NCBI RefSeq assembly: GCF_001522585.2
Contig: NZ_CP013372.1
Coordinates: 2,542,001 to 2,606,000, forward strand
DNA: 64,000 nt
Source: Burkholderia sp. NRF60-BP8
Lineage (GTDB): Bacteria > Pseudomonadota > Gammaproteobacteria > Burkholderiales > Burkholderiaceae
Direction: 5' to 3'
The number at the start of each line of letters is the position of its first letter. Position 1 is the stretch's first letter. The notes under the pieces are model-generated. The model worked only from the letters and a program-made list of their open reading frames with translations. It was not told the DNA's origin and searched no databases. The position numbers and the translations under genes are program-made. Shown piece by piece: positions 1 through 8,787 of the stretch.

Positions 1-1
1 G

Positions 2-604
2 CGCCTGCTGCTCGTCTATGCGATGACGGCCGTCGGTTACGGCGGTTCGCTGATCGCGTTCACCTATATGGCGCCGCTGCTCGAACGGATCGCCGGCTTC
101 ACGCCGTCGCAGGTCAGCCTCGTGCTCGTCGGCTACGGCGTATCGGTCGCGATCGGCAACGTGTGGGGCGGCAAGCTCGCGGACGCCGTCGGCCCCGTGA
201 AGGCACTCAAGCGGATCTTCCTGCTGCTCGCGATCGTGCTGCTCGCGCTGACCTTCACGATCCACGCGAAATGGCTTGCAGTCCTGACGATGCTCGCGTG
301 GGGCGCCGTGGCGTTCGGCAACGTGCCGGGGCTGCAGGTGTACGTCGTCAAGCAGGCGCGCCACTTCGCGCCGGACGCCACCGACGTCGCATCGGGCTTC
401 AACATCGCCGCCTTCAACCTCGGCGTGGCCGGCGGCTCGTCGCTCGGCGGCCTGGTCGTCGCGAACGTCGGCCTCGGCCACACGCCGTGGATCGCCGCCG
501 TCGTCACGCTCGGCGCATTCGCGCTCACCGCGCTGAGCGGCCGTCTCGACCGCCGCCACGGTCTGCCCGAGCGCACGGCCGGACCCGTCGAACTCGCCCA
601 TTGA
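2..604 (+). CDS. MFS transporter, C-terminal half (cut by window edge)
   Basis: This is the C-terminal half of a 12-helix major facilitator transporter, probably of the DHA1/AraJ-like drug or sugar efflux group. The frame is open from the first bases, so the true start lies outside the window. About 200 residues remain, with roughly six hydrophobic helices and a loop carrying GGKLADAVGP, which resembles the MFS cytoplasmic loop motif between helices 8 and 9. The stop lies 26 bases before the next gene on the same strand, so it probably shares a transcript with the oxidoreductase cluster that follows. The substrate cannot be told from sequence. Confidence 0.85.
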   Translation, partial: RLLLVYAMTAVGYGGSLIAFTYMAPLLERIAGFTPSQVSLVLVGYGVSVAIGNVWGGKLADAVGPVKALKRIFLLLAIVLLALTFTIHAKWLAVLTMLAWGAVAFGNVPGLQVYVVKQARHFAPDATDVASGFNIAAFNLGVAGGSSLGGLVVANVGLGHTPWIAAVVTLGAFALTALSGRLDRRHGLPERTAGPVELAH

Positions 605-630
605 ACTCACCTTTTTCAGGAGCCACCAGC

Positions 631-954
631 ATGAACGCACCGACCCCACGCCCGCCGTTCGCCGGCAAGACTTTCGAAGTCCGTTACGACGGCCTCACCG
701 CGCTCAACGCATACGACGAAGACGGTCGCCACATGCGCTACGAGATCACCGAAGGCCCTTACGCGGGCGCGAAGGGCGAAGTCGAATACACGTGGCAGCG
801 CGTCGCCGGCGAGACCTACGCGATCTCGTGGCAGGAAGCCGATCGCGCCACCGTCGTGCATATCGACGATTTCGCCGCCGGCACGTCGCGCTCGTTCTTC
901 ACCGCGTCGTCGCTCGATTTCTACCGGCTCGACGGCAGCCTGCGCGCGGTCTGA
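631..954 (+). CDS. MoaF-related domain protein
   Basis: A 107-residue soluble protein with no signal peptide. It looks like a small MoaF-type beta-barrel (lipocalin-like) protein: FAGKTFEVRYDG near the start, then alternating strands rich in aromatic residues (YEITEGPYAGAKGEVEYTW) and a C-terminal DFYRLDG. MoaF-like proteins sit beside oxidoreductases and may bind a small ligand; no catalytic residues can be assigned. The ATG has an AGGAG-type ribosome site about 9 bases upstream. It lies between the MFS gene and an LLM flavin oxidoreductase, consistent with one operon. The family assignment is from pattern only. Confidence 0.7.
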   Translation: MNAPTPRPPFAGKTFEVRYDGLTALNAYDEDGRHMRYEITEGPYAGAKGEVEYTWQRVAGETYAISWQEADRATVVHIDDFAAGTSRSFFTASSLDFYRLDGSLRAV

Positions 955-969
955 ACGGAGGCGTCCATC

Positions 970-1926
970 ATGCTCACGTCGCTCGACAAGCTCGCCGACG
1001 GCGGCTTCAGCATCGGCATCGGCATCGAACTGCCGCTCGACAACGACTGGACCCCGGCCGGCAACGCGAAACGCCAGCATGACGGCCGCCACCCCGGTGT
1101 GCCCGACCTGGAAATCCACGCGGAACTCGCGCAACTGGCCGACACGCTCGGCTTTCGCGCGCTCTGGGTGCGCGACGTGCCGGTGTACGACCCGTCGTTC
1201 GGCGACGCCGCGCAGGTGTTCGAGACGTTCTCGTATCTCGGCTACCTCGCCGGGATCACGCGCGACATCCTGCTCGGCACCGCGGCCGTCGTGCTGCCGC
1301 TGCGCGAACCGCTGCTCACGCTGAAATCGGCCGCGACGATCCAGGAATTGAGCGGCGGCCGCCTGCTGCTCGGCGTCGCAAGCGGCGACCGGCCGGTCGA
1401 GTATCCGCTGTTCGGCCGCGACTTCGCCACGCGCGGTGCGACCTTTCGCGACCACGTCGCGCTGCTGCGCGACGGCGCGCGCGGGCATCTGCCGCACGGC
1501 CTGGACGTGCTTCCCGCAGCCCGTTCGCCGGTGCCGCTGCTCGTCGCGGGCCTCGCGCAGCAGACGCCCGCGTGGATCGGCGAGCACATGGACGGCTGCC
1601 TCGCGTATCCGGGCACGCCGGCCGATCATCTGCAGCGCGCCGCGAGCTGGCGTGCGGTGGCCGGCGGCAAGCCGTACGTGAGCTTCATCCATCTCGACCT
1701 CGCGGAAGATCCGCACGAACCGCTGCAGCGGCACCGCTTCGGCGCCCGCGCGGGACGCGTCGCGCTGACGGAGGAACTCGCGGCGATGCGCGACGCGGGC
1801 GTGCAGCACATCGGCCTGCATTTCCGCCGCAACCGGCGGCCGCTCGACGAAACGATGGCCGAGATCGCGGCGGACGTGCTGCCCGCATTCCATCCGGCAA
1901 CGAATCCGCAGACGCGCGCCGCATAA
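970..1926 (+). CDS. LLM-class (luciferase-like) flavin oxidoreductase
   Basis: A 318-residue bacterial-luciferase-fold oxidoreductase, expected to use FMNH2 or F420-like flavin chemistry in the cytoplasm. Visible family features are the N-terminal substrate region, LGFRALWVRDVPVYDPSFGD (residues about 60-78), the segment GTAAVVLPLREPLLTLKSAA and the phosphate-binding stretch SGGRLLLGVASGDRP. It resembles the TIGR03571 group. An ATG with GGAG just upstream begins 15 bases after the preceding stop, so it is likely cotranscribed. The electrophilic substrate is unknown. The neighbours (AKR, OYE, MFS) suggest detoxification of reactive carbonyl or xenobiotic compounds, which is inference. Confidence 0.82.
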   Translation: MLTSLDKLADGGFSIGIGIELPLDNDWTPAGNAKRQHDGRHPGVPDLEIHAELAQLADTLGFRALWVRDVPVYDPSFGDAAQVFETFSYLGYLAGITRDILLGTAAVVLPLREPLLTLKSAATIQELSGGRLLLGVASGDRPVEYPLFGRDFATRGATFRDHVALLRDGARGHLPHGLDVLPAARSPVPLLVAGLAQQTPAWIGEHMDGCLAYPGTPADHLQRAASWRAVAGGKPYVSFIHLDLAEDPHEPLQRHRFGARAGRVALTEELAAMRDAGVQHIGLHFRRNRRPLDETMAEIAADVLPAFHPATNPQTRAA

Positions 1927-1963
1927 GGCCGACGAACGCATTCCCATTGGCGAAGCGCCGACC

Positions 1964-1988
1964 AATATTTGATTTTTAATCAAATATT
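1964..1988. promoter_or_regulatory. AT-only perfect dyad between LLM gene and dkgB
   Basis: Two perfect 11-bp arms (AATATTTGATT and AATCAAATATT) flank a TTT spacer, followed by more T residues. It contrasts strongly with the GC-rich surroundings. It could be an operator in front of dkgB or a weak intrinsic terminator after the LLM gene. The sequence alone does not decide, but an all-A/T stem makes a terminator less likely. Confidence 0.5.
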
Positions 1989-2076
1989 TTTGATCTCTAA
2001 AGGCGTTTATTTCATGAGTCTCAAGCGCCAGAATGATTCCGATACCGCAATCGTTCCCCCTCTTTCAGGAGCACAG

Positions 2077-2883
2077 ATGAGCAAGATTCCCGCATTCGGC
2101 CTCGGTACGTTCCGCCTGCAAGGCCAAGTGGTCATCGACTCGGTGCGCAACGGCCTCGAAGTCGGCTACCGCGCGATCGACACCGCGCAGATCTACGGCA
2201 ACGAAGCCGAAGTCGGCGAAGCGATCGCCGCGTCCGGCGTGCGCCGCGAAGACCTGTTCCTCACGACGAAGATCTGGGTCGACAACTACGCACCGGACAA
2301 GCTGGCGGCCAGCCTCGAGGAAAGCCTGCGCAAGCTGCGCACCGACCATGTCGACCTGACACTGATCCATTGGCCGGCGCCGGGCAACGGCGTGTCGATC
2401 GACACGTTCATGACCGCGCTGGCCGACGCGAAGGCGAAGGGCCTCACGCGCCAAATCGGCATCTCGAACTTCAACATCGAACTGACGAAGGAAGCGATCG
2501 CGGCCGTCGGCAGGGACGCGATCGCGACGAACCAGATCGAGCTCAGCCCGTACCTGCAGAATCGCAAGCTGGTCGAGTTCCTGAACGCCGAAGGCATCCA
2601 CGTGACGTCGTACATGACGCTCGCGTACGGCAAGGTGCTCGGCGACCCGGTGCTCGGCGCGATCGCGCGGCGTCACGACGCGACGCCGGCGCAAGTCGCA
2701 CTCGCATGGGCGCTGCAGCTCGGCTACTCGGTGATTCCGTCGTCGACCAAGCGCGAGCACCTCGCGAGCAACCTGCTCGCGCAGACGCTGCGCCTGACCG
2801 ACGAAGACATGACGCAGATCGCCGCGCTCGAACGCAACGGTCGCGAAGTCGACCCGGCCGGCCTCGCGCCGAAGTGGGACTGA
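2077..2883 (+). CDS. dkgB: 2,5-diketo-D-gluconate reductase B type aldo/keto reductase
   Basis: A 268-residue NADPH-dependent aldo/keto reductase acting on small aldehydes such as methylglyoxal and on 2,5-diketogluconate. The match to E. coli DkgB is close over its whole length: [12 protein letters not shown] at the start, [13 protein letters not shown] (catalytic Asp/Tyr), LTTKIW (Lys), LTLIHWPAP (His), [17 protein letters not shown] and the C-terminal [12 protein letters not shown] cofactor-binding segment. I chose the ATG at 2077 because an AGGAG motif precedes it and homologues start there; the frame extends upstream to 1969 without a good ribosome site. It is probably cotranscribed with the downstream Old Yellow Enzyme. 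Confidence 0.92.
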   Translation: MSKIPAFGLGTFRLQGQVVIDSVRNGLEVGYRAIDTAQIYGNEAEVGEAIAASGVRREDLFLTTKIWVDNYAPDKLAASLEESLRKLRTDHVDLTLIHWPAPGNGVSIDTFMTALADAKAKGLTRQIGISNFNIELTKEAIAAVGRDAIATNQIELSPYLQNRKLVEFLNAEGIHVTSYMTLAYGKVLGDPVLGAIARRHDATPAQVALAWALQLGYSVIPSSTKREHLASNLLAQTLRLTDEDMTQIAALERNGREVDPAGLAPKWD

Positions 2884-2951
2884 GCGCGCCGCGCCCTCAT
2901 CCGACACGACCCGTCGCGGCCCGCCGGCCGCGGCACCGACAGGACACCACC

Positions 2952-4067
2952 ATGACCCAGGACCCGCTTTTCCAACCGCTGCGGCTCGGCGCGCTGACGC
3001 TGCCGAACCGCATCGTGATGCCGCCGATGACGCGCTCGCGCGCGAGCCAGCCCGGCGACGAAGCCAACGAACTGATGGCCGCGTATTACGCGCAGCGCGC
3101 GAGCGCGGGCCTGATCGTCAGCGAAGGCACCTACATCGCGCCGCTCGGCAAGGGCTACGCGTGGACGCCCGGCATCCACACACCGTCGCAGATCGCCGGC
3201 TGGCGCAAGGTGACGGACGCCGTGCACGCCGCGCACGGCCGCATCTTCGCGCAGCTGTGGCACGTCGGCCGGCTGAGCCACACGAGCCTGCTCGGCGGCG
3301 CGCAACCGGTGTCGTCGTCGCCGCTCCAGGCGAAGGGCGTGAACGTGTTCATCGCCGGCGAAGACGGCAGCACCCCGGGCTTCGTGCAGGCATCCGAGCC
3401 GCGCGCGCTGTCGATCGACGAGATCCGCGAGACCGTCGATCAATACCGCGCCGCCGCCCGCCACGCGATCGAAGCCGGCTTCGACGGCGTCGAGCTGCAC
3501 GGCGCGAACGGCTACCTCGTGAACCAGTTCATCGACTCGAACGCGAACACGCGCACCGACGCGTACGGCGGCTCGCTGGACAACCGGCTGCGCTTCCTGC
3601 GCGAAGTCGCGCAGGCGCTGATCGAAGGCGCCGGCGACGCGTCGCGCGTCGGCATCCGCCTCGCACCGTTGACCACGCTGAACGGCTGCGTCGACGACGA
3701 TCCGGAAACGACCTACGTCGCCGCCGCGAAGCTGCTCGGCGAGCTCGGCGTCGGCTACCTGCACATCGCGGAAGCCGACTGGGACGACGCGCCGCTGATG
3801 CCGGTCGCCTTCAAGCAGCAATTGCGCGCGGCGTTCCCGGGCGTGCTGATCTACGCTGGCGCGTACACCGCCGAGCGTGCACGCGAAGCGATCGCCGCCG
3901 GCTGGGCGGACCTCGTCGCGTTCGGCCGTCCGTTCGTCGCGAACCCCGACTTGCCCGAGCGCCTGCGCACCGGCGCGCCGCTCGCGCCGCATGACCGCAA
4001 CACGCTGTTCGGCGGTGGCGCCCGCGGGCTGACCGACTACCCGACGCTCGCGCAAGCCGCGGCCTGA
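2952..4067 (+). CDS. Old Yellow Enzyme family alkene reductase (NemA-like)
   Basis: A 371-residue FMN-dependent NADH:flavin oxidoreductase that reduces activated C=C bonds or nitro compounds. OYE hallmarks are present: LFQPLRLGALTLPNRIVMPP at the N-terminus, AQLWHVGRLSH, the HGANGYLVNQF segment with the conserved His-Asn pair that binds substrate carbonyl or nitro oxygens, GGSLDNRLRFL, and a C-terminal FMN-phosphate region AFGRPFVANPDLPERL. Length is normal for the NemA/XenB group. It lies 68 bases after dkgB. Regulation may come from a gene left of the window. The assignment to the family is firm; the physiological substrate is unknown. Confidence 0.92.
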   Translation: MTQDPLFQPLRLGALTLPNRIVMPPMTRSRASQPGDEANELMAAYYAQRASAGLIVSEGTYIAPLGKGYAWTPGIHTPSQIAGWRKVTDAVHAAHGRIFAQLWHVGRLSHTSLLGGAQPVSSSPLQAKGVNVFIAGEDGSTPGFVQASEPRALSIDEIRETVDQYRAAARHAIEAGFDGVELHGANGYLVNQFIDSNANTRTDAYGGSLDNRLRFLREVAQALIEGAGDASRVGIRLAPLTTLNGCVDDDPETTYVAAAKLLGELGVGYLHIAEADWDDAPLMPVAFKQQLRAAFPGVLIYAGAYTAERAREAIAAGWADLVAFGRPFVANPDLPERLRTGAPLAPHDRNTLFGGGARGLTDYPTLAQAAA

Positions 4068-4284
4068 ACGCTTCGGTCGTGCGTGCCCGGCCGGGCGCTG
4101 TATGCCGGCTCCGCACCGGTCGACATTGGCCCGGTCGCGATCCACCGATCGCTGCCCCGCTGCCTCGGCAATCGCGGCGACTATCGCCGCGATTGCCATT
4201 TCCTCATTGCGGCCGGTGCAATCGGCGTCTAACGTTGACGGAATCGCCTTCGTACGACCATTCGACCTGAAAGGACGCCTCGCC

Positions 4285-4803
4285 ATGCCCAGTTGCTCCC
4301 CGACCCGCGACATGCTGCTGGCCATGACGGCCGGTCTTGCCTTGGCGGCCGTCGCCGCACCGGCGTACGCCGGCGATCCGGCCGGCCTCACTCCCCCCGA
4401 TCCCGTGACGACGGTGCTGTCCACCACCGCGACCGGCGTGCAGATCTATGCATGCGAATACGATGCCGAACACCGGCTTGCATGGTCCTTCGTGCGGCCG
4501 GAGGCGATGTTGTTCGATGAAGGCGGCGCGCTCGTCGTGCGGCACGGCGCGGGGCCGTCGTGGGAAGCGCTCGACGGTAGCCGCGTGACCGGCAAGAAGC
4601 GCGCGGAAGCGCCGAGCGCCAGCCCGGCCAGCATTGCGCAACTGTTGCTCGCGACGACGCCGCCCGCGACGGGCACGCTCGCCGGCGTGCGTTTCGTGCA
4701 GCGGCTCGATACGTCGGGCGGCATGCCGCCGGTCGCAACGTGCGCAACCGAGCATGCGGTCGGCCGCTTCCCGTACTTCGCGCGATACGTGTTCCTGAAG
4801 TGA
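4285..4803 (+). CDS. Exported DUF3455 protein
   Basis: A 172-residue secreted protein. Residues 1-30 form a signal peptide ending in APAYA. The rest matches the DUF3455 pattern: GVQIYACEYDAEHRLAWSF, then a PEAMLFDEGG segment, HGAGPSWEALDGSRVTGKK, a VRFVQRLDTSGGMPP stretch and a paired-cysteine tail (ATCATEHAVGRFPYFARY). Function of this family is unknown. The start at 4285 follows AAGGA about 10 bases upstream; an internal ATG at 4312 would still leave a signal peptide. It stands alone after the OYE gene and before a gene-poor stretch. Confidence 0.72.
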   Translation: MPSCSPTRDMLLAMTAGLALAAVAAPAYAGDPAGLTPPDPVTTVLSTTATGVQIYACEYDAEHRLAWSFVRPEAMLFDEGGALVVRHGAGPSWEALDGSRVTGKKRAEAPSASPASIAQLLLATTPPATGTLAGVRFVQRLDTSGGMPPVATCATEHAVGRFPYFARYVFLK

Positions 4804-5309
4804 CGCGCGCGGCACCGTCGGCGTCGGGCGTCGTCGCGGCAATCCGCCAGTTACTCGGTGTTCCTGTCTTTCAGGCACGCATGGTTGCGCGCGGCGGCGA
4901 ATCCCGTCGCCCGCCGCAGTTCGCACCGACCTTCCCGGCCACGCCGAAGGCTATTTGTAATATTCAATGCATCGCCCCCTTCCATCCCGCCCGCCGACCC
5001 TGCATTCAAATAGTCCCCTTAACGGATTCGAACTAGGCGTATACACGTGTGTCGGCGCGACGAAGCCCCGTTGCACGCCGATATAAGCGCTGCGACATGC
5101 GCTGCATGCTCGTCCCCCGATGGGACGTGATCGGTTGCTCGCCTAACCTTCGCTACGGCAAAGCACACGTGACGGGGTCGACCACACCACGCGTCGTCCG
5201 ACGCGACACCCTCGCGATCGTTTCGATTCGCCCGTCACGACGCGCATCGCGCGTCATTCGTCGCCACGACGTTGCCGAACAATCCCAACAGATACGAGAC
5301 ACCCTGACG
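4804..5309. other. Gene-poor intergenic stretch
   Basis: About 500 bases with no convincing gene on either strand. The reading frames here lack recognisable domains and ribosome sites. It contains a short AT-rich patch around 4955-4975, an ACACGTGT palindrome at 5043-5050 and scattered GC-rich hairpins. It presumably carries the promoter of the purine permease. Confidence 0.5.
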
Positions 5310-5341
5310 ACGGTCCGCCACGGACCGTTTCAGCATGCTGA
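5310..5341 (+). promoter_or_regulatory. Double hairpin in purine permease leader
   Basis: Two perfect dyads are stacked directly before the ribosome site AAGGAG (5344-5349) of the purine permease. ACGGTCCG-CCA-CGGACCGT spans 5310-5328 and the 12-mer palindrome TCAGCATGCTGA spans 5330-5341. They could be an operator or a structured leader controlling translation. I do not recognise a known purine riboswitch fold. Confidence 0.5.
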
Positions 5342-5356
5342 TAAAGGAGCAAGCTC

Positions 5357-6745
5357 ATGAGCGATACCCCGGTGCAGCCGACGGTCGGCGTCGGCGCGGA
5401 AGAAACTGACTTTGGCGCCCAGGGAGTCATCGACCGGTACTTCGGCATTTCGTCGCGCGGCAGCACGCAGCGTCGCGAGATCATTGCCGGCGTGACCACC
5501 TTCCTCGCGATGGTCTATTCCGTGTTCGTCGTGCCCGGCATGTTCGGCAAGGCAGGGTTCGACACGAGCGCCGTGTTCGTCGCGGTCTGTCTCACCACCG
5601 CGTTCGGCTCGCTGCTGATGGGCCTGTGGGCGAAGCTGCCGATCGCGATCGGCTGCGCGATCTCCCTGACCGCGTTCACCGCGTTCGGCCTCGTGCTCGG
5701 CAAGGGGCTGCCTCCGACGGTCGCGCTCGGCGCCGTGTTCCTGATGGGCCTCGTGTTTACCGGCATCTCGGTCACCGGCGTGCGGTCGTGGATCCTGCGC
5801 AACCTGCCCGCGGGTGTCGCGCACGGCACGGGGATCGGCATCGGCCTGTTCCTGCTGCTGATCGCATCGAACGACGTCGGCCTCGTGATCAAGAACCCGG
5901 GCGCCGGCCTGCCGGTCTCGCTCGGCCAGATCACCGCGTTCCCGGTCATCATGTCGGTCGTCGGCCTCGCCGCGATCTTCGGCCTCGAAAAGCGTCGCGT
6001 GCCGGGCGGCATCCTGCTCGTCGTGATCGCGATCTCGGTATTCGGCCTGATCTTCGATCCGGGCGTGAAATACCGCGGCATCTTCGCGCTGCCGTCGCTC
6101 AGCGCGCCGGGCCACGCATCGCTGATCGGCGCGATGGACATCAAGGGCGCGCTGTCGATGGCCGTACTGCCGAGCGTGCTCGCGCTGGTGATGACCGCCG
6201 TGTTCGACGCGACCGGCACCATCCGCGCGGTCGCCGGGCAGGCCGGCCAGCTCGACGAAAACGGCCGCATCGTCAACGGCGGCCGCGCACTGACCGCCGA
6301 TTCGATCAGCTCGATCTTCTCCGGCCTGCTCGGCGGCGCGCCGGCGGCGGCCTACATCGAGTCGAGCGTCGGCGTGGCCGCCGGCGCGAAGACGGGCCTC
6401 GCGGCGGCCGTGGTCGGCCTGCTGTTCCTCGTCGTAATGTTCTTCTCGCCGCTCGCGGGACTCGTGCCGTCGTACGCCACCGCACCGGCGCTGATGTACG
6501 TCGGCCTGTTGATGCTCGGCAGCGTGAGCAAGCTGCACATGGACGACATGGTCGACGCGATGTCGGGCCTCGTGTGCGCGGTGTTCATCGTGCTGACCGC
6601 GAACATCGTGACGGGCATCATGCTCGGCTTCTCGACGCTCGTGATCGGCCGCATCGCCAGCGGCGAATTCCGCAAGCTCAACGTCGGCACCGTGCTCATC
6701 GCGGCCGTGCTCGTCACGTTCTATCTCGGCGGCTGGGCGATCTGA
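5357..6745 (+). CDS. NCS2/AzgA-type purine base permease (guanine/hypoxanthine or adenine)
   Basis: A 462-residue inner-membrane proton symporter for purine bases. It has about 12-14 hydrophobic segments and the AzgA-group signatures [40 protein letters not shown] and [17 protein letters not shown], and ends in TFYLGGWAI. From memory it is closest to the E. coli YjcD (GhxP) subgroup. Base preference between guanine/hypoxanthine and adenine cannot be settled here. The ATG follows an AAGGAG site 7 bases upstream and two leader hairpins. It is monocistronic, with an intrinsic terminator about 90 bases after the stop. Confidence 0.9.
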   Translation: MSDTPVQPTVGVGAEETDFGAQGVIDRYFGISSRGSTQRREIIAGVTTFLAMVYSVFVVPGMFGKAGFDTSAVFVAVCLTTAFGSLLMGLWAKLPIAIGCAISLTAFTAFGLVLGKGLPPTVALGAVFLMGLVFTGISVTGVRSWILRNLPAGVAHGTGIGIGLFLLLIASNDVGLVIKNPGAGLPVSLGQITAFPVIMSVVGLAAIFGLEKRRVPGGILLVVIAISVFGLIFDPGVKYRGIFALPSLSAPGHASLIGAMDIKGALSMAVLPSVLALVMTAVFDATGTIRAVAGQAGQLDENGRIVNGGRALTADSISSIFSGLLGGAPAAAYIESSVGVAAGAKTGLAAAVVGLLFLVVMFFSPLAGLVPSYATAPALMYVGLLMLGSVSKLHMDDMVDAMSGLVCAVFIVLTANIVTGIMLGFSTLVIGRIASGEFRKLNVGTVLIAAVLVTFYLGGWAI

Positions 6746-6834
6746 GCGCGGCACCTGCGCGACGTCGCCTGCACGAGGGCGACGCGCATCGAGACGAGAT
6801 CGTCTCCTCCACCATCGTCGTCGATGGTCTCCAG

Positions 6835-6865
6835 GCCTGGGAACGCGAGTTTCCAGGCTTTTTTT
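6835..6865 (+). terminator. Intrinsic terminator of purine permease gene
   Basis: A 9-bp stem (GCCTGGGAA with TTTCCAGGC, one G-T wobble) and a 6-base loop are followed by seven T residues. Two further dyads lie just upstream (6791-6806 and 6811-6828). Confidence 0.85.
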
Positions 6866-6949
6866 GTCCGTGCGACGCCGCGTGACGCGCTTCGCGACAA
6901 CGGCGCGATACCCGTTCGCGCCCGGCGCCACGCTCGCGGCGTCGCGCCG

Positions 6950-7351
6950 TCAGAACGGCTTGATCACGGCCAGCCCGACGACGAGCGCGATCGCGACGAT
7001 CGCCGCGCCCGCCGCTTGCCCGAGCCACGGCGTCGGCATGACGACGAGATCGTCGCGCTCCATGCGCCGCAGCGTGCCGGCCAGGATCCCGTGCAGCACC
7101 GACAGCGCCGCGACGAGCGCAAGCTTCGCCGACAGCCACGCGGCGCCGAACCAGTGACCGTTCAGCGCGAGCGCGATGCCGGCGATCCAGACGAGCGCGA
7201 GCGCGGGCGCCGTCACCGTGCGATCCCAGCGGCGCACCGCGCGATGCACGGCGAGGTTCGCAATGCGGACCCCGACGGACGACAACAGCAACCCGCCGAC
7301 GAACGTGACGACGGCGACCAGATGCACGGCCTTCAGCACCAGGTAGATCAT
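6950..7351 (-). CDS. CopD-like integral membrane protein
   Basis: A 133-residue membrane protein with four predicted helices. The N-terminal YLVLKAVHLVAVVTFVGGLL and the mid-protein VWIAGIALALNGHWFGAAWL have the conserved histidines and layout of the CopD/HemJ-like superfamily, whose members bind heme or copper or have unknown roles. The start overlaps the stop of the upstream DUF3817 gene by four bases (ATGA), so the two are translationally coupled. Function is not assignable more precisely. Confidence 0.65.
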   Translation of the reverse strand: MIYLVLKAVHLVAVVTFVGGLLLSSVGVRIANLAVHRAVRRWDRTVTAPALALVWIAGIALALNGHWFGAAWLSAKLALVAALSVLHGILAGTLRRMERDDLVVMPTPWLGQAAGAAIVAIALVVGLAVIKPF

Positions 7352-7656
7352 CGTGCGTGCCGCCTGCGCGCGATCCAGCCGGCACTCGCCAGCCCCGCGA
7401 ACGGCACGACGGCCGACAGCACGAGCCGCGCGACTTCGCCCTTGCTCCACAGCCCGCTCGACGCGGTGCCGACCACCGCCCATCCATACATGACGAACGC
7501 GACGCCGTGAACCGGGCCCATGATCGATACCGCGACCGGATAGCCGGCCAGATGCTTGAGCGGCACGGCCACGCACACCAGCACGACGAGCGTGGTCGCT
7601 TCCAGCAGCGACAGGTATTGCAGGTTCCGCAACGCGTTGCGATCGTCTTGTTTCAT
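7348..7656 (-). CDS. DUF3817 family membrane protein
   Basis: A 102-residue protein with three or four hydrophobic segments. Family cues are the N-terminal LRNLQYLSLLEATTLVVLV, the LKHLAGYPVAVSIMGPVHG segment with GPxHG, and a GWAVVGTAS loop. The start chosen is the ATG of MKQDDRNALR at 7656, which matches the usual family N-terminus; the frame opens earlier at 7713. It is the first gene of a two-gene operon with the CopD-like protein and diverges from the GlxA-type regulator. Function unknown. Confidence 0.7.
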   Translation of the reverse strand: MKQDDRNALRNLQYLSLLEATTLVVLVCVAVPLKHLAGYPVAVSIMGPVHGVAFVMYGWAVVGTASSGLWSKGEVARLVLSAVVPFAGLASAGWIARRRHAR

Positions 7657-7762
7657 CGGCAGGCTCCAGGTGGGTCCGCCGCGATTGTCGCGTGTGGTGC
7701 GGGGTCGAGCCATTGGCTAGAATGACATCTTTCAACGGATTCTGGCCACGGCCGCACACGCC

Positions 7763-8710
7763 ATGCACACGGTCGCCGTTCTTGCGTTGCCCGATGTCGT
7801 CCCGTTCGATCTGGGCGTTGCATGCGACACGTTCGCGCGCGTGCGGGCGCCCGACGTCGCGCCCGCGTACCGCGTGCGCGTGTGCAGCGAGCAGCCGCGC
7901 GTCGGCGGCGACCTCTTCGAGCTGCGCCCGCCGTTTCGTCTCGACGCGCTGGCCGACGCCGACACGATCATGGTGCCCGGCACGTCGGCGCCGCTCGCGC
8001 CCACGTCGCGCCGCGTGCTCGACGCGCTGCGCGCGGCGGCCGCGCGCGGATGCCGGATCGCGTCGATCTGCAGCGGCGCGTTCGTGCTCGCGGAAGCGGG
8101 GCTGCTCGACGGCCTGCGCGCGACGACGCACTGGCTCGCAGCCGCCGAACTCGCGCGCCGCTATCCGACCGTCGACGTCGACCCGAACGTGCTGTTCGTC
8201 GACAACGGCCAGATCCTGACGTCGGCCGGTGCGGCCGCCGGCCTCGATCTGTGCCTGCACATGATCCAGGCCGACTATGGCGCGGCGGTCGCCGTCGATG
8301 CCGCCCGCAGCGCGGTGGCGCCGCGCGTGCGCGAGGGCGGGCAGGCGCAGTTCATCGCGCCCGAATGGCCGACCGGCGGCGACGGCCTGCACGACCTGAT
8401 GGACTGGCTGCAGGCCAACCTGCGCAAGCCGCTGACGCTCGACGCGATCGCGCGCAAGGCGTCGACGAGCGTGCGCACGCTGACGCGGCGCTTCCGGGAG
8501 CAGACGGGCACGTCGCCGGGGCAATGGCTGCAGACCGCGCGCGTCCGGCATGCGCAGCAGTTGCTGGAGGTGACCGAGCTGTCGATCGAACATGTGGCGA
8601 CGGAAGCCGGGTTCGGTTCGGTCACCGCGTTTCGCGAACGCTTCGCGCGCATCGTCGGCACCTCGCCGCAGCGTTACCGACAGGCGTTCCGCGCGCGCGC
8701 CGATGCGTGA
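7763..8710 (+). CDS. GlxA-family AraC-type transcriptional regulator
   Basis: A 315-residue regulator with two domains. Residues about 1-180 are a DJ-1/PfpI-like sensor: the nucleophile-elbow-like ASICSGAFVLAEAGLLDG and the TTHW motif are visible. Residues about 210-310 are an AraC double helix-turn-helix with RTLTRRFREQTGTSPGQWLQ and VTAFRERFARIVGTSPQRYR. Such proteins usually activate catabolic genes in response to small amines or amino acids. It diverges from the DUF3817/CopD pair and is followed 77 bases later by a LysR gene. The ligand is unknown. Confidence 0.88.
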   Translation: MHTVAVLALPDVVPFDLGVACDTFARVRAPDVAPAYRVRVCSEQPRVGGDLFELRPPFRLDALADADTIMVPGTSAPLAPTSRRVLDALRAAAARGCRIASICSGAFVLAEAGLLDGLRATTHWLAAAELARRYPTVDVDPNVLFVDNGQILTSAGAAAGLDLCLHMIQADYGAAVAVDAARSAVAPRVREGGQAQFIAPEWPTGGDGLHDLMDWLQANLRKPLTLDAIARKASTSVRTLTRRFREQTGTSPGQWLQTARVRHAQQLLEVTELSIEHVATEAGFGSVTAFRERFARIVGTSPQRYRQAFRARADA

Positions 8711-8787
8711 CGCGCATCGGGATCGCCCCGCCGCAGCATGAATCCGTCGCCCGCCGCCGCCCCTTTCGCGCCCACCGGACTCCCTCC

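Noticed and set aside
616..1983. Long minus-strand open frame opposite the MoaF-related and LLM genes
   Set aside because: Composition is Arg/Ala-rich with no domain, and the opposite strand carries clear families with ribosome sites. It is a base-composition shadow.
5043..5050. ACACGTGT palindrome, also found within 30027-30042
   Set aside because: The 8-mer is short, the longer flanks do not match between the two places, and they precede unrelated genes.
5049..5360. 103-codon plus-strand frame upstream of the purine permease
   Set aside because: It is Arg/Ser-rich, has no domain and overlaps the leader hairpins and the ribosome site of the permease.
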